Part shown: piece after piece, positions 1 through 12,786 of the stretch | Numbering within the stretch: the first letter of the stretch is position 1 | How the letters are laid out: each line of letters begins with the position of its first letter | Assembly: GCA_003586115.2 (NCBI GenBank) | Contig: QVOM02000119.1 | Span: 48,757,428 to 48,821,427 of the forward strand | Length of the DNA stretch: 64,000 nucleotides | Direction of reading: 5' to 3' | Source of the DNA: Salvator merianae | Lineage: Eukaryota > Chordata > Lepidosauria > Squamata > Teiidae | Position numbers and translations under genes: made by a program | The notes under the pieces: generated by a model | Databases searched by the model: none | The model's input: only the letters and a program-made list of their open reading frames with translations | Told to the model about the DNA's origin: nothing

Positions 1-2164
1 TTCTCAACACTAATGTAATTTATTCAGAACTGTTAGTTAATTTGGCTGGTTTTCATTCATTTAGACCTGGACATTTGAAATCTGCATTCCTTGATGAACT
101 ATTGCAAACATCAGTTTGGGACAGATGGATGAACAGTGCACACAGTTCATGCAGTTTTCTATCATGAATGAAATCAATAAGCAGACCATCTTCCTGTTCT
201 GAATGAATGTCTATGGATCAGACTGTGAGGCCCTCCAAGGGCTGCCTAACATGATGCCTGCAGTGATGCAAGAGCTCATAAAGATATTCTGGCAAGCCAG
301 CTCTGTGTTTGGGATGATTCTGTCTCTTCAGCATGCAAACCTCCGCCTCCTGCATCTGCTTCTTCTAGTTCTGGGCACTTTTCCTATGGAGAGATCATAC
401 CTGGGGAGCTGCCTCTTTTGATGAGCATCCCCCTCTGCCCCTCCTTGCCCTTGGGAAGCTGCTTTTTGGTGAACGGGCTCTGCACCTTTGGTGCCTCTGC
501 CTGCTCCACAATGGAAACCATCACTGTCTCCAGCTGCCCTTACTTGCTCCCAGTACTTTTCTTAAGTGAGTTGTTGCTTCCCATTCTTTTCAATCAGCTT
601 AGGTCGTTCTCAGGGCAGCTGCTCCTTCTGTCAAGTATCTTTATCTGCCCCATCCCCCTTGGATGGCACCACATCCATGCCTGCACACCCTCTCCAGGCT
701 ACTTGGCCTCTGGCAGGTTCCCTTAACCCTTAGGTTTTAATTGATTTAAACTGCTCACATAACAAGTGATTTTTCTGGAATCTAAACCTCACACTATGGT
801 GTATTCCTGATATATAGAATAACTTATAGAAAACGAAGATGAGAATGAAGAGATTTATTCATAACTTTGTGCAATGGGGACTTGGTGTCATGCCACCCCT
901 GACCGACAGGGCTCAGAGCCGAACTGAGTCTTGTGAAAGCAGGAAGTGCTCAGAGCTTACAGAAACAAAGTACTGGCAAGTGTTTCTTGACAGTACTAGG
1001 TGGTATTAAAAGCAGGCAGCACATTTGGAGTTTGCTGAGCCGAGTTTGGCAGCTGAACCGGCTTGGCAAACGCTGAATGCAGTGCCTACTTTAGAATCAT
1101 CTAGCATTGGTAAGGAATGCAGGCTGGCATTTTGTTCCCGTTAGCTCTGACACACTCTGGAACACTCTTCTGGAGCAAAAGTGGCTAATAGGTGACCCTG
1201 AGTTGTTTATTCAGCAAAAGAAAAGAAGATAGGACAAACTGCACCCAAAGCAAGAGGTCAAACAAAGAGAAAGCAGTAGAGGGAGAAGGCCACTCTATCT
1301 ACCTATCTCTGAGACTCAGAACTACTCAGGATAAAGCCCACTCTTTCCTTATAAACAAAAAAAATGCTATGTAATTTGCCTATTCAACCTAAACTATTCC
1401 AATAGCTAGGCGGGCATACGGGATTTACTGGGTTTACACAGTTGGTATTTGCATTTTCCGTATCAATCATTATTACGATTCTTTAATTTAAAAAGTACTG
1501 TACAATATTCCTGAAATAACTGTCTAGCTTCCTCCCAGTCTAAAACACAGCTGAGGCTTTAGTGTCTCTGTCGCAGTTCAGTGTTCTGTGTTTACACTTT
1601 CTTTCCAGACTTAGGTGAGACCAATTATGGTTCATTGCTTTCTGTTTTTCCAGGTTCCTTACCTCTTTCTTTTATTTCTACCCTCACTTTCAATACAGGA
1701 CAAAAAGAACATAAAAAACCACATACAACTTACCTAGAAGCCACACAATATTTACTAATCATGGATTTCAAACATGAGTGTATACTGCTGAGATCTGTGA
1801 ATGGAAGGTGTGGACCTTGTAAAACTTCTGCCAGGGTATTTGTTGGTATTAATGTCACAAGTGCAAAGTGAAAGACATCCAAATCAGAAGTTAAAAATCA
1901 AGTGCAAGTCCTGAAAAGAGACAAAAATTAAACTCCAAAAGTATATAACAGGTTGTAGAGTCTCCATTAAAGAACTATTTTTTTAAAAATGACTTTCTTC
2001 ACAAAATAGTGACTATATTGCTTTATCTGCAGCCTAGTTTAATCATCTGAACTGAAACATACAAAGTAAAGATACTTTATCATTGACAGCCCACTTTAAT
2101 AAGATTTTTTACTTAAACAAAATTATTAAGAATGTGCAACATGGAATTGCAGAAGATGCCAATA
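1..2164. other. Unassigned DNA, no supported gene
   Basis: No gene or confident repeat was recognised. The stretch from about 200 to 720 is rich in C and T on the plus strand and gives two modest open frames, but neither shows a recognisable domain or splice context. Its reverse complement reads as a Lys/Gln/Gly-rich broken frame, so an old antisense processed pseudogene is possible but unproven. The rest is AT-rich single-copy-looking sequence. Confidence 0.4.
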
Positions 2165-2365
2165 AGGAGAAGACATACAGTAGAGCTGCTTAGAGGCGTA
2201 TAGAAAGACTGGAATGCCCAGATTCAAATCCATACACATTCATAAAGCTCACTGAAACTCTGTCTAATCTATCTCAGAATACTGAACTGGCATGAGATTA
2301 AACTGGATGTATGAGTGCTACCTTGACTGGATGGTAGAAAAGAGATATAAATGTCATAAGTAAAT
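2165..2365 (+). repeat. Decayed tRNA-derived SINE, plus strand
   Basis: A B-box-like stretch (AGATTCAAATCC near 2220) is followed by a body of the type common in squamate SINEs: AAGCTCACTGAAACTCTGTC, CTAATCTATCTCAG, then a tail reading ACCTTGACTGG...GATATAAATGTCATAA. That tail matches the general shape of the squamate SINE 3' end (CCTTGA...GGGATATAAATG). The A box is badly decayed. Ends are approximate. Confidence 0.55.
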
Positions 2366-3049
2366 GCTTTGGCCTTTCAAAAGCCCAGTGAGAGTATTAT
2401 AACTGCTAGAACATAAACCTTCTTCCTGGCTGTAATGAATTACAGATCTGCGTCTTCCACAGTTGTCCAAAGCATTTTAAGACTGATCTTGATCGTGGAA
2501 ATCACATGTTAAAGGCTTAGAAGCTTTTGCTAAAACGGTCTGCTAAAGGTTGTTTCCTCAACCTTTCATTTTGATTTCCTAATCAGAAAGCACAGCTAAT
2601 CCAGTGGATGAACAAATTTCAGTGTAAACGTTACCTAAAATCAGAAAAGATGGCTGCAAAAGGAAAACTATTTGATAGCATCATGGTCATGGAGGAATAA
2701 GTTTGCCATCCTGATTTTCAAGAAACATCCTGATCCATCTTTAGCTGATATGTTTATCTGAATGGCCGTTTTGAAAAAAATCTGTGATCTATTTAATGTA
2801 AGATATTGAGTGATGAGCAATCTGGCTTTAGGTCTCATCTCTTCGCCCAACATTTCTTCATCAGGCAAAGATTTCAGTGTTGCTTTTTGTGTTTGCTGCA
2901 CAACTGGCTAGCAAGAGCAAGCAAACCTGGCTTTTCCTCCAAGGGGACACCTGCCGTGCCCGGCAAGAGGTCTGTAGCCATTCAACATCTCTTGGGACTC
3001 TCTTTGAGCATCCTTGTAACAGTCTCACCACTCTGCAAAGATTCTGTTT

Positions 3050-3227
3050 CTCTAAAGATCATTGGGTACTACTGCATGAGCATCTCCCTGGGTACTTCTA
3101 TGCAGTTTCTTGGCAGAAATACAGAAAAGGTTTACTATTGCCTTCTTCCAGGGAGAGGTTGTGGATCAACTGGCAACCCTGTGCTTTCTAGGCTGTTTGT
3201 ATTACCACTGAGCTACAGTCCTTCCCT
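3050..3227 (-). repeat. tRNA-derived SINE, minus strand
   Basis: Read on the minus strand, this starts with a tRNA-like head: GTAGCTCAGTGGTAATAC is a good A box and AGTTGATCC is a degraded B box. The body then reads CTCTCCCTGGAAGAAGGCAA and TCTGCCAAGAAACTGCAT, the 'gccaagaaaac-cat' module found in one group of amniote tRNA SINEs. This explains the otherwise open frames on the plus strand around 2.8-3.4 kb, which are not genes. Confidence 0.65.
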
Positions 3228-3365
3228 CTCTAAAGACACGAAACCAATATCCAGACTTGTTAGTATCCAAGGTCCTCAGTTATTACATCTCTGCTGGGAT
3301 CCTATCTATGTGTCATTCCTGTCATTAAAAGAGTTCAGGAAGTTTTTAAAGGGACTGTTCTAATG

Positions 3366-4749
3366 ATGTGGCAACACTGTATAGTGATATGTTTTGAAAG
3401 TGTGTCAGTTTCTACCGTTTGATGGATGTGGCCCTAGATATTTGTGGGATGGATTAAATGTTATTGTGGATCTCAAAACTCCTCCTAACGGTGTTTTGTT
3501 TTTTGCAGGTTTGTGCATGGACTTTTACAGTGAAGAGTGAGATAATGGATAATCCAGGAGAATCTCCCAGCCCTGGGGAAAGATATGCTTAAAGGTTTTT
3601 ATTGCTTAGTCTGTATCCCATATGGTAGTCAGTCCTGCAAACATTGGAAAAGAAACAGGTTTGTCCCTTATGTTCAACATTCAGTTCCCCTTTTGGAATA
3701 AGGAAGCAAACTGTCTGAGTAACTTTTAATATTTTAAAACTCTGGATCCATGAAGGCCAGATCCAATGCTCACTTCTTAGCTATAACAGAAGAAAAAGAT
3801 ACTCAAAAATAATCCTGTTTGGATTCTCACAGTTTCTGAAGTTCAGGCTCCATAAGTTGGTGAATTAATGTGTTACTGTACTACAATCTCTACACAAGAG
3901 AATGAATTATTCTTCCTCAGTTAAGCTGATTTCCTGATAGGAATGCTCTTTTGCCACCTGCCATCATCAAGGGTGCTGCCATCATCAAGACGGCTATATA
4001 TGGCCATGCTGCTCAGGCAATGAAATTACAATCTCCACTGACCAACAGAGTATTTTTCTTTCTATGCCTTTCATATGTAGTTCAATTTCCCTTTGTATTT
4101 TACTTTTTACCACAACTGCTCTGTTCTTTCTGGTGAATGGCTGTAGCTGAAAACATAATCATAAGAATATAGTTCCTTTAGCAACTGAAGGCCAGTTCTT
4201 GTATTAATCACTACACCAGGACGTTTTAAAAAGCCAAGTCCTATCGATAAAACTGAGCTAAAGAAGTTTTAGCATAAAGCTAAGACAAGAAAGCATGAAA
4301 CTAAAGAAATCTGGAGTCATTCAAACGGATATTTTCTGGCAATAAGAGCAGTCCAAATTCTCATCTGAAGTTCCCATTAATGGTAGAAGAATTGTCTTCC
4401 CTCAAAATAGTTAATTTATTAATATATCTGTATCCTCATCTTTCATGAAAATGACTCATGTAGTATGAAGTTATTGGTAATTACATAACAAACATGTTAG
4501 ACTTCAAGTACCACAAGAGCCTAGCTGGACAGAAGTGAGCTGGAAAAAATGGAGTGGCAAAACAAAGCTATGTGGAACAGGATTATGAATTAATCCTTTG
4601 CCAAAATATAAAATAAAATAAAAGAAGCCAGCAATTACAAGGCTAACAGGACAGAATTATGGAAGGAAGGAATTTATAGGAAACTGATTTGACTGCATAT
4701 TAGTAACACAACTAGTACACAATAAGCAATCCAGAGGTGAGATTCAACT
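3366..4749. other. Unassigned DNA
   Basis: AT-rich sequence with no gene, RNA or repeat that I can recognise. Confidence 0.4.
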
Positions 4750-4757
4750 ATCTAGAA

Positions 4758-4973
4758 TAGTGATCCCCAACCTTTTTTTTACTTGCATTCTGTTTTTCAC
4801 TTGGCAGCCTATTTCCATAAATTGTACCCTTCATAATAGTTGCTGTTATTTCAAATTTACATGCTGTAACTGCAAGTGCCTTTTTTTTGCCATTATTCAT
4901 TTTTTTGGGTGTACCCCTACATGTCCTGGGTCCTACCCCTGGGGGTATGTGTACCCCAGATTGGGAATCACTG
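4758..4973. mobile_element. hAT-type MITE (216 bp) with 8-bp TSD
   Basis: The terminal inverted repeats are TAGTGATCCCCAACCTTTTT on the left and, read from the right end inward, CAGTGATTCCCAATCTGG. This is the 'CAGTGGTTCCCAACC' terminus of hAT (Charlie-like) non-autonomous elements. Flanking 8-mers are ATCTAGAA (4750-4757) and ATCTGGAA (4974-4981), matching at 7 of 8 positions, which is the hAT target-site length. The interior has no coding capacity. It is the same family as 35933-36122, in the opposite orientation. Confidence 0.85.
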
Positions 4974-4981
4974 ATCTGGAA

Positions 4982-5944
4982 CAAGCAATGCTTGCAGAAG
5001 CACAATAATAACAAAAATGCAATATTTAATTTTTTTCAATGCAGCTTTAAAAGTATGCACACTCAGTTCACTCAGTTCACTTCAGGGCTCTGACCTGCCA
5101 GGTATATGCACTGGGTTGACTGCTGCAGAACACACAGAGCAGGTTCTTATCTTTCCCTGCCAGCCCCCACATACCCAAAACAAAACGATCAAGTTCCTGC
5201 TATGAAAATACTCCCACAGCATTTTAACTCTGGAGAAAAACAATACTAGTGAACTGCCATCCAAAATAAATACACTGTAACCCTAGTATAGTATTGACCA
5301 CCTTTCAATGATTAACTAGCAAGAGGCTTCCCACAGGAACAGAAGCACAAAGCTTGCTGTGTAAAACTACAAAGATTCTAAGGTCTTTTGTACAATTTCT
5401 TGAAACCAATATTGAATTCACATCTAAGAGTATATTATGGGAACACAACCACAGTGTATCTTGGTCTGTAAAAAAGTAGGCATGGGTGTATTATTATTGT
5501 ATTAACATTACTTCTCTATTCTAAATACATTAATGAATACTGAGATATTTAGTAATTACTAGAGAGATGTTCATAGTGATGTTCATAGTGATGATTACAT
5601 ATTATAGGGAAAGTCTTTTCTACTCTGCTTCTTCCCAGGGGAGAAGCTTGAATTCCCTTTTCCAAGAACACCTAAAACAGAAAAAGGTTGATGGGCAAGT
5701 CTTCTATAGCCACTGTCCCATACAGAGCGCCATTACATTCAAGCACTCACTGGAAGCTACCAACTATTAGAAATAGAATCCAGGTAAGTTCACAGAAAGG
5801 TGTGTTAAGTGAGCAACTGTGCTGGTGGAGGAGAACTTGAATACTTTGGTTTATGCCCAGCAGATAAATCAAAGAAACCATTTTTCTTTGAAGGGCAATA
5901 TCCAGCCAATAGGAAACAAACGTTGGCTGGCTACTTCTCCAGTT
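4982..5944. other. Unassigned DNA with a short tandem duplication
   Basis: No gene seen. A 14-bp unit (ATGTTCATAGTG and a variant) is repeated about two and a half times at 5564-5592. The rest is AT-rich and looks unique. Confidence 0.4.
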
Positions 5945-6640
5945 TGCTAGCTTTGTTTTTTTTTAAATTATTTTATTTTTTGTTTTACAAAATCAAAACA
6001 AAACAATATAATACATGAAATTCCCCGCCTCTCTTGGTGAACCCATCCCCCGAACCAAATCTAATACATATGGAAGGTTACTAATACATGATTTCTTTCC
6101 TGTTCGCTCCCCGCTTCCTTTACCAACTATTCCACTATTGCCTTCCATTTTCCTCTCAAATCTGCATCTACTGTTTGACCTTATAACCTTAATCTATTAT
6201 TACTTAATATTTGAAATCTCACTGTATCTACTAAATAATTCCTCCATTTTTCCAATGTCCATTTGGTACTTTCCTTCCACGCATACACTATTACTGACAA
6301 AGCTGCCAGTATTAATTGTTCAAGACAAAACTCCTTCACCTTATTCAACCTTAAATCTTATAGCAATGCATTATGCAGATCTCCTTAGTCAAAACTACTG
6401 GTGTTGATTCTATTTGAATAATTTTCCATATTTCCTCTTGAATCCTTTCCCTAAATTTCTGTACCTCCCCACAATTTCATATTTGATGTATATATGTTCC
6501 CTTTATTAGACATCCACACCAGCAATTCAAACTAGATCTTCTAAATATATGATCTTGTTTTTCTAAATATATGAGCTACAGGGGGGCTGTACCACTTATG
6601 TAAAATCTTCATCCTCATTTCCTTTAACCTATTTTGTTTT
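5945..6640 (-). mobile_element. 5'-truncated L1-lineage LINE 3' end, minus strand
   Basis: On the minus strand this reads as the C-terminus of an L1-type ORF2 followed by a 3' UTR and A-rich tail at 5945-5990. A zinc-knuckle-like block near 6490-6540 reads CWCGCLIKGTYIHQI with His and Cys spaced as in L1 ORF2 C-termini, but a stop replaces a Trp. Further on, a block reading KWTLEKWRNYL aligns with NKWSLDNWYRYL in the copy at 38760-39572. Several stops make it dead. It is 5' truncated. Confidence 0.75.
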
Positions 6641-6857
6641 CTTTGTCTGCAAGCTTTTGATGTGTACCCATGTCCACTATGCTGGGGGGGTGCCAACTAA
6701 AGAAGCATTAAACAATGGCATCCTCCACTTGCAATCTAAAGTAATACAGTTTCCTATGCAAATTCATTCACCTACAACTACAAATAGTGGTACTTGGAAA
6801 ATGAGAATCCTGGATGTAGTAGTACTGACCTTCTCAAGCTGCTTGCTCTTCAAACAT

Positions 6858-7170
6858 TCATTCATTCATTTCTAACCCACTCTCCTCCTGAAGATCCCAG
6901 GGCAGGTCACAACACTCAAGTAGAAACAGTAATTAATAAAATAGGATATTCTTAAAATATAACTCTTCCTCCCCAACAGGACTACATTCAGAGAAAGCTA
7001 AATACCAAAGGCCTGAGTGAAGAGGTATGTTTTAACCAGGCACTGAAAACTATATAACATAGGCACCTAATATAACTCCACTGGGTTGTTGTTCTAGAGT
7101 CTGGGGGCTGCCACAGAAAAGGCCCTCTCGTGTGCCACAACCCTCCAGACCTCTAAGGACAGCAGAACCA
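6858..7170 (-). mobile_element. L2 LINE 3' fragment, minus strand
   Basis: The plus strand carries the antisense L2 3' end: an ATTCATTCATTT tail, then CCCAGGGCAGGTCACAAC, GGTATGTTTTAACCAGG and GGGGGCTGCCACAGAAAAGG. The same order of blocks occurs in the L2 copies at 14031-15117 and 25338-25715. It is heavily 5' truncated and non-coding. Confidence 0.75.
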
Positions 7171-7358
7171 CAAAGAGGAGGGAGGAGCAAGCACGCTTGG
7201 AAGATGGTGATCTCCTTTTAAGCTCCGCAGCACGCCAGCACACAATTTACATTTAAAAGGTGTCCAAGGCCTAGGCCAGGGATTAAAATAGAGGGAAAAC
7301 CTTTCTAAGCACCAGCAGAGCAGAAAGTGGGGATTGGAAAACCCCAGCACCACCAAAA

Positions 7359-8237
7359 TTGGGAAGAAACAAGAGAGAAAGACCGGACAGGCCCAAAGCT
7401 CACCAGGCAGCAAGATGGAAGCCAGAGGCTCCTCTCCTCCCCCCTCCTCTTCCACCACAACACGAAGAAACGGTAGGCCCTGATCTTCAAACTGTTTTAA
7501 ACATCCTTTTTGATAAGAAATTTGAAGGCATGAAAGACACCCTTCTAACTAAATGGAAGGAAGCTTTAAAAAATATTGAAACCAGAGTTAAAACGAATGA
7601 AACAGAAATAACTGCGTTAAAAAATACTGTGACTGAACTTCAAGGAACTATCTCTACTGTATTAGATGATTCAATAGCTACCCAAGAGACCATTAGGCAA
7701 TTGGACCATGATTTTGAAGTACTAAAGGAACAATTAATCCTACTTCAGGACAGACAGAGACGTCGTAATATTCGCATACGCGGAATTCCAGAATGAGATT
7801 CTGAGACTGATGTTGCAGCATTTCTCATTTAATGGTGGTCTGAATTAATTCTGAATCTTGAGCTGTCAAGACCAGAGATCCACAAAGCCCATCGAAGCAA
7901 CAGAAAAAAACCAGACTCTGGCCAGCCACCCAGAGATATAATAGTGGCTTTTGTTAGTTATTACAAGAAAGACTCCATATATAAGGCATTGAGCAACCTT
8001 GGTCCAATTACCTACCAAGGAAATAAAATCCTAATTTTCCAGGACCTTATGCCTGACACTCTGCGTCAACAAAGCCTGCTGAGGCCTGCAACACTCCAGC
8101 TTACCAAAGCCCAACTTAGATTCCGATGGCTATATCCAGCTACTTTGCTTGTGATGCACCAAAACAAACGCTTGCTGGCGTCTACACAAGAGGAAGCCAA
8201 ACGATTGCTCCACCAACTACAGCTCCTTGATCCTTGA
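7359..8237 (+). pseudogene. L1 ORF1 relic (RNA-binding chaperone protein)
   Basis: ORF1 proteins of L1 elements bind their own RNA and form trimers. Here the N-terminal part is Lys/Arg/Pro-rich. It is followed by a coiled-coil stretch at about residues 60-130 (repeated KNTVTEL, TIRQLDHD and LKEQL heptad-like blocks) and the RRM entry RRRNIRIRGIPE. A TGA at 7794-7796 breaks the frame there, and another stop follows within about 40 bp. The frame then reopens (7944-8237) with FQDLMPDTLRQQ, AQLRFRWLYPATL and a closing QEEAKRLLHQLQL, which is the C-terminal domain. The start region reads CAAAATTGGGAAG, suggesting an original ATG broken by one extra T. Confidence 0.8.
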
Positions 8238-8877
8238 AACAATAATTCCTCTGAATATCAATCCACTTCACGAGCTCAAACAACATGGCAAACCCAAACT
8301 CCTAAAGTACAGAGGCCAAGCCAGCAGCGCACTTTAATTTCTTGCACTATCCCTGACATGCTTCGACTGGACAAAGCCAAGCAATAGATGGTAACTCTAC
8401 CTCTACTCATCATGGTCTAGATGTCTCAACTTAATTGTTAGATTTGAATTTGACCTGTCCTGGCATTTCTGCCTTATAATTTCTTGTCATCTGTCTCCCC
8501 TCCCCTCCCGTTAGTCCTTATAGCGTCCTATAAGGGGATGATCTATGGGGATGATGGTGTCCTTTAGACGCCCTCAGAATGTCCTGCTCTGCAGGCAGGG
8601 CGCTCTCCCCAAGACCAGGAAACCAAGGGGTTTTCCCCAATCTTGGTTATTTATTATACTGTTTGTATTTGTTATTGGCTACTTGTCTGCCCAATGTTCT
8701 TTATGTTTCTTCAGGTGGTGTTTTTGTTTGGCTAATCTCTTAATACAGAAGAAATGGTTAATATATTCCCTATTGATTCCTGCAACTAGGTGGGACTATT
8801 TGGGACAATCTCTGCCTAAGCAAAAGGTCAAAGGATGGCTAATTGAGTCCTATATTCCACTATATTCCCTCTTCCCA

Positions 8878-11800
8878 ATGGCTGAGAATCAGAACCCAAA
8901 AAGAGAAACTGTAAGTAAAATAATCTCACTAAATACTAATGGCTTACACACCAATGTCAAACGATATAACCTCAGTAAATTTCTGCTCCAGGAACGGCCT
9001 TCGATTGTTTGTCTACAGGAAACCCACCAAAATGCCCCCTCCTCTAAATTTTACCACTTCTTAAAGAACTATAAGGATTATTCTGCATATATATCTAGTA
9101 AGAAAAGAGGGGTCTCCATCTTAATTGCTCAAAACCTCCCATTAGACATTATTAAGACTGTCAAGGACCCAGAAGGATGTTATATTTTCTTAATTGGAAA
9201 AACCTCTGATCAGTGGCTCACAATGGCCTCTATTTATGCCCCAAACCAGTTACAATCTAATTTTCTCCATAAAACACTTACAAAGCTTATTTCTATGGAT
9301 AAGGAGCAGATCTATGTAGGGGGAGACCTCAACAGCATCTCAAATCCCAGGATAGATAGCTATTCACCCCAAAGTGGTACTTTTAGCAATACCACAGGCA
9401 GAAGTAGACGAGGTATTGCCCATTTGTTTTCCCAATTCGGCCTTACAGATATATTCTGACACTTAAACCCCTCTGCTAAGGAGTTCTCCTTCTATTCCCA
9501 TTGACCTAAACTATACACCAGAATAGATTATCTTTTAATTTCAAATCCAGCCGTTCATTCTGTGCTGTCTAGTACAATAGGAGAACCAGAGTTCTCAGAC
9601 CATGCTCCGGTCATAGCCTTACTTAAAACTCCTCCCGTTCTCCCTAAAACTGGTATATGGAGCTACCCTCCCACACTTCTAGTCAATCAAGAGGCAGCAA
9701 ATAAGATTGAATCAGCACTAAAAGAATACTTTAAATTTAATATCATGCCTTCTGTTAACCCCATCCTTAGATGGGAAGCAATGGAATCTACCATAAGAGG
9801 TATATGCATTGAGCAACGTTGTTGGCTACAAAAGCAATCAAAACAAGTACGGGCTAGCCTTCCCCAAAAGATAGCTCAAAGTGAAGTCCTCTACAAGCAC
9901 TCTGGGTCCCAAAAAGTTTACAGACAGCTTAATGCAGCACGGAAAGAGCTACAACTGTTTGATACTCATACAGTAGCTAAATCTGCCCTTTATTTGAAGT
10001 GTAAGTTTCAGACTGTGGGTAACAGACACTTGAAGCTGCGTGCACTCCGTCTGAAAAAAAAAAAACTTTCAGAACATGTATTACTAAACTGGAAAGTAGG
10101 GAGGGAAATGTTATCTCAAGCCAGAAGGAAATCACTCAAGCTCTGTATCAGAATTACCATTCTCAATTTGCTACTCCTGATCCCCTAGTCGAGGACCCTA
10201 TGCCCTTTCTGGAACCACTATCTTTAACCACCCTTTCCTCCTTGCAAAGAGAAGAGCTGGATAAACCAATCAATGCAGAAGTAAATAGGAGAATTAAAAA
10301 CTTGAAACCAGGTAAGGCACCAAGCTCAGATGGGTATACGGTGGCCTTCTATAAAAAGTATAAACACATCCTAATCCCTCACTTAGTTGATCTCTTCAAT
10401 TTTGTTCTAGAGACAGGCCAAATGCCACCATTCTGGAATGAGGCTATAGTTTTGCTTTTCCCTAAAAAAGAAAACACCCTTCTTAAGCCAGTTTAGGCCT
10501 ATTTCTTTACTAACCCAAGATTTCAAGATTTTTTCTGGGCTAATGGCAGACAGGCTTGCACTACTTTTCCCAGACCTTGTTTCTAGAGAGCAATAAGGTT
10601 TTATCCTCAATAGGCAAATGACCGATCCTATTCATAGGCTTATTAACATGGTTACTCATAGCCATTCCACCAAAAGCCCTCTAGGGATTTTTTGGGGGGA
10701 TGTACAAAAAGCTTTTGATTCTGTTTCCCACAGGTATCTAGAAGCTGTTTTGCACAAATTCCAGTTCGGACCTAAATTGCATGTTTAAAGCAATTTACAC
10801 CTTAGCTTATGCTCGGCTACGAGTAAATGGGTCTCTAACTAATATGATCCCCATAAACAAAGGTACACGACAGAGTTGCCCCCTATCTCCCCTTCTGTTT
10901 GCCCTAGCAATTGAACCCCTTGCACAAGCTATTAAAGCCTCACCAGACATCCATGGGTATTCAGTAAATGGCCAAACCCTAGCTATTAATCTCTTTGCAG
11001 ATGATATAGCAATTATGTCAAAGGACCCTGTCAAAACAGCACAAATACTCATACCATTGTTAGAGAAATTCTATTTTTGTTCCGGTGTACAACTCAATAA
11101 AGTAAAATCAGATTTTTTTTTTTAAAAAAAATTCCTCCAAGATTGCAACTCCGGACCCAAGCACTATTGGGCTTTAAAGTCGCAGTTAAATCATTTAAGT
11201 ATTTAGGTGTGCATATCTTCAAAAATCCAGAGCATCTGATAAAAGGCAATTACCTTTCAATCTACAAGCAAATAAAACACGAAATCAACTCCTGGAAATT
11301 TAAACAATTATCATTAAAAGCCAAAATTGCAGCTGTTAAAATGAAGTTATTGCCTAAAATTAACTTTTTATTTCATATGCTCCCTCTTCAATCCCCCCAA
11401 AAGTTACTTAACTCACTAGAAAAAAATCTCTCTAATTTTATTTATAATAATAAGCGCCCCAGACTCTCCAAGAACCTGCAACAAAGACCTCATAAATTAG
11501 GGGATTGGGGAGTCCCCAATCTTCAAAACTATTTCATAGCGTTCCAATTGAAACAACTTTTAAGGGCCTCTGGTGTATCACCTCCAATTTGGGCAGATAT
11601 GGAATTTCCTCAGCTCTCTAGAGCCAACCCTGATCTTTTCTCTAATGTATCAAAGCCTATAGCCAAACACTCTTTGCCAACGACCCAAATGATGATGCAA
11701 ATCTGGAATAGGTGGAACATTAAATTAACCTCACTGCATGCCCCTATAACTCCTATAAGCACAATAATAGGTCAACTTATTTGCTACTCCCCAATGCTAG

Positions 11801-12530
11801 TAAAAGGCTCCTGAATGCTGGATTCTCAGAGCTACACCACTTTTATACTTCCTCAGGAGAAGTTAGAGAGCTTTCACAACTAAAGGAGATACTCACCACA
11901 GCCCCAGGTAACTGGCTGGTAGCTCAAAGCCTCCTACACTTTATCCACGTCCCAATAGTCAAGAAAAATGGTTTAAGGTTACTAACATTGTTTGAAAATG
12001 TTTGGATTAAAAGTAAAATGTCTACATCTGGGTTGGTGAAAGACGTTTACACCTGTATTCAATTGTATGGAGACAACTCACTTATAGCGCTCCAAAAGAT
12101 TTGGTCTGAGGACGTGCAAATAAATTTGTCAGACCAGGATTGGTTTAACCTTATTTCACTAAAACCAAGCACCAAATTATCAAATCTTAATGAAATTCAG
12201 TTAAAACTGATACACAGATGGTACCGCACCCCACTACAACTTACATATATCAGTTGAGACTTCAGACCAAATTGCTGGCGCTGTGGAGCGGGAAGGGGTA
12301 CCTACTTTCATATGTGGTGGGATTGCCAGCTTATTCAGTCTTTCTGGAGAGAAGTACAAATGGATATTGAAAGAATATCGAAATCCTCCATACAATGGAC
12401 ACCAGCACTCTGCTTCCTCCAAAACTATGATTCGGTATCTCTTCCTCAAACAACACAACGTCTTTTAGACATTCTACTCATGGGGGCTAAGCAAGTCATT
12501 GCCACACAATGGAAATCACCTTTGTAGTCA
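8878..12530 (+). pseudogene. L1 ORF2 relic (endonuclease and reverse transcriptase)
   Basis: ORF2 makes the nick and copies the RNA at the target. The endonuclease runs from an ATG at 8878: SLNTNGLH (catalytic Asn), CLQETH (Glu), GGDLNSI (Asp/Asn), then FSDHAPV at about 9595. A stop at 9457 splits it. The RT follows in several frames: KPGKAPSSDGYT (about 10300), VQKAFDSVSH (about 10705), GTRQSCPLSPLLFALAIEPLA (about 10865) and the catalytic FADD (about 10998). The C-terminus (11143-12530) ends with a CWRCGAGRGTYFHMWWDC zinc knuckle at about 12270. Multiple stops, frameshifts and an A-run expansion near 10058 and a T-run near 11110 inactivate it. Confidence 0.85.
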
Positions 12531-12786
12531 CTAGCTACAATGGACTGTATAGCAACACAACTACACAAGATGCAACAACAAGAAGATGAACTAACATTTT
12601 ATAACACTTGGCATAACTTTTTGACCTACACTCCTACGGTATCTACCATATGCCTTCCTAACTATCACCCGCTTACCTTCTGGCTTGGACAAAACACCAC
12701 CACCACGTTATAACATTTTACTGTTGTTGTCAATTTTTTGTTTGTTATATTTGCAGTTATTTAATAAAATATTATTTATAAAAAAA

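Larger units (their letters stand above)
7195..12786 (+). mobile_element. Near full-length L1-lineage LINE, inactivated
   Basis: A short 5' UTR (about 7195-7355), an ORF1 relic (7359-8237), a spacer of about 640 bp, an ORF2 relic (8878-12530) and a 3' UTR with AATAAA at 12763 and a short A-rich end together give about 5.6 kb, the usual size of a complete L1. Domain order is coiled coil and RRM-like region in ORF1, then endonuclease, reverse transcriptase and terminal zinc knuckle in ORF2. Both frames carry stops and shifts, so it cannot move. It belongs to a non-mammalian L1/Tx1-like group. I did not find a convincing target-site duplication. Confidence 0.85.

Noticed and set aside
203..726. 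Two consecutive plus-strand open frames
   Set aside because: No domain, no splice context and biased base composition. Kept only as a weak note on possible antisense pseudogene.
755..790. CATAACAAGTGATTTTTCTGG resembling part of the CR1 at 18761-18785
   Set aside because: Only about 23 bp match. Too short to support a CR1 remnant.
2806..3363. 185-codon plus-strand open frame
   Set aside because: It overlaps an antisense tRNA-derived SINE (A box at about 3205-3222 on the minus strand), shows no domain, and has an alternative open frame on the same strand.
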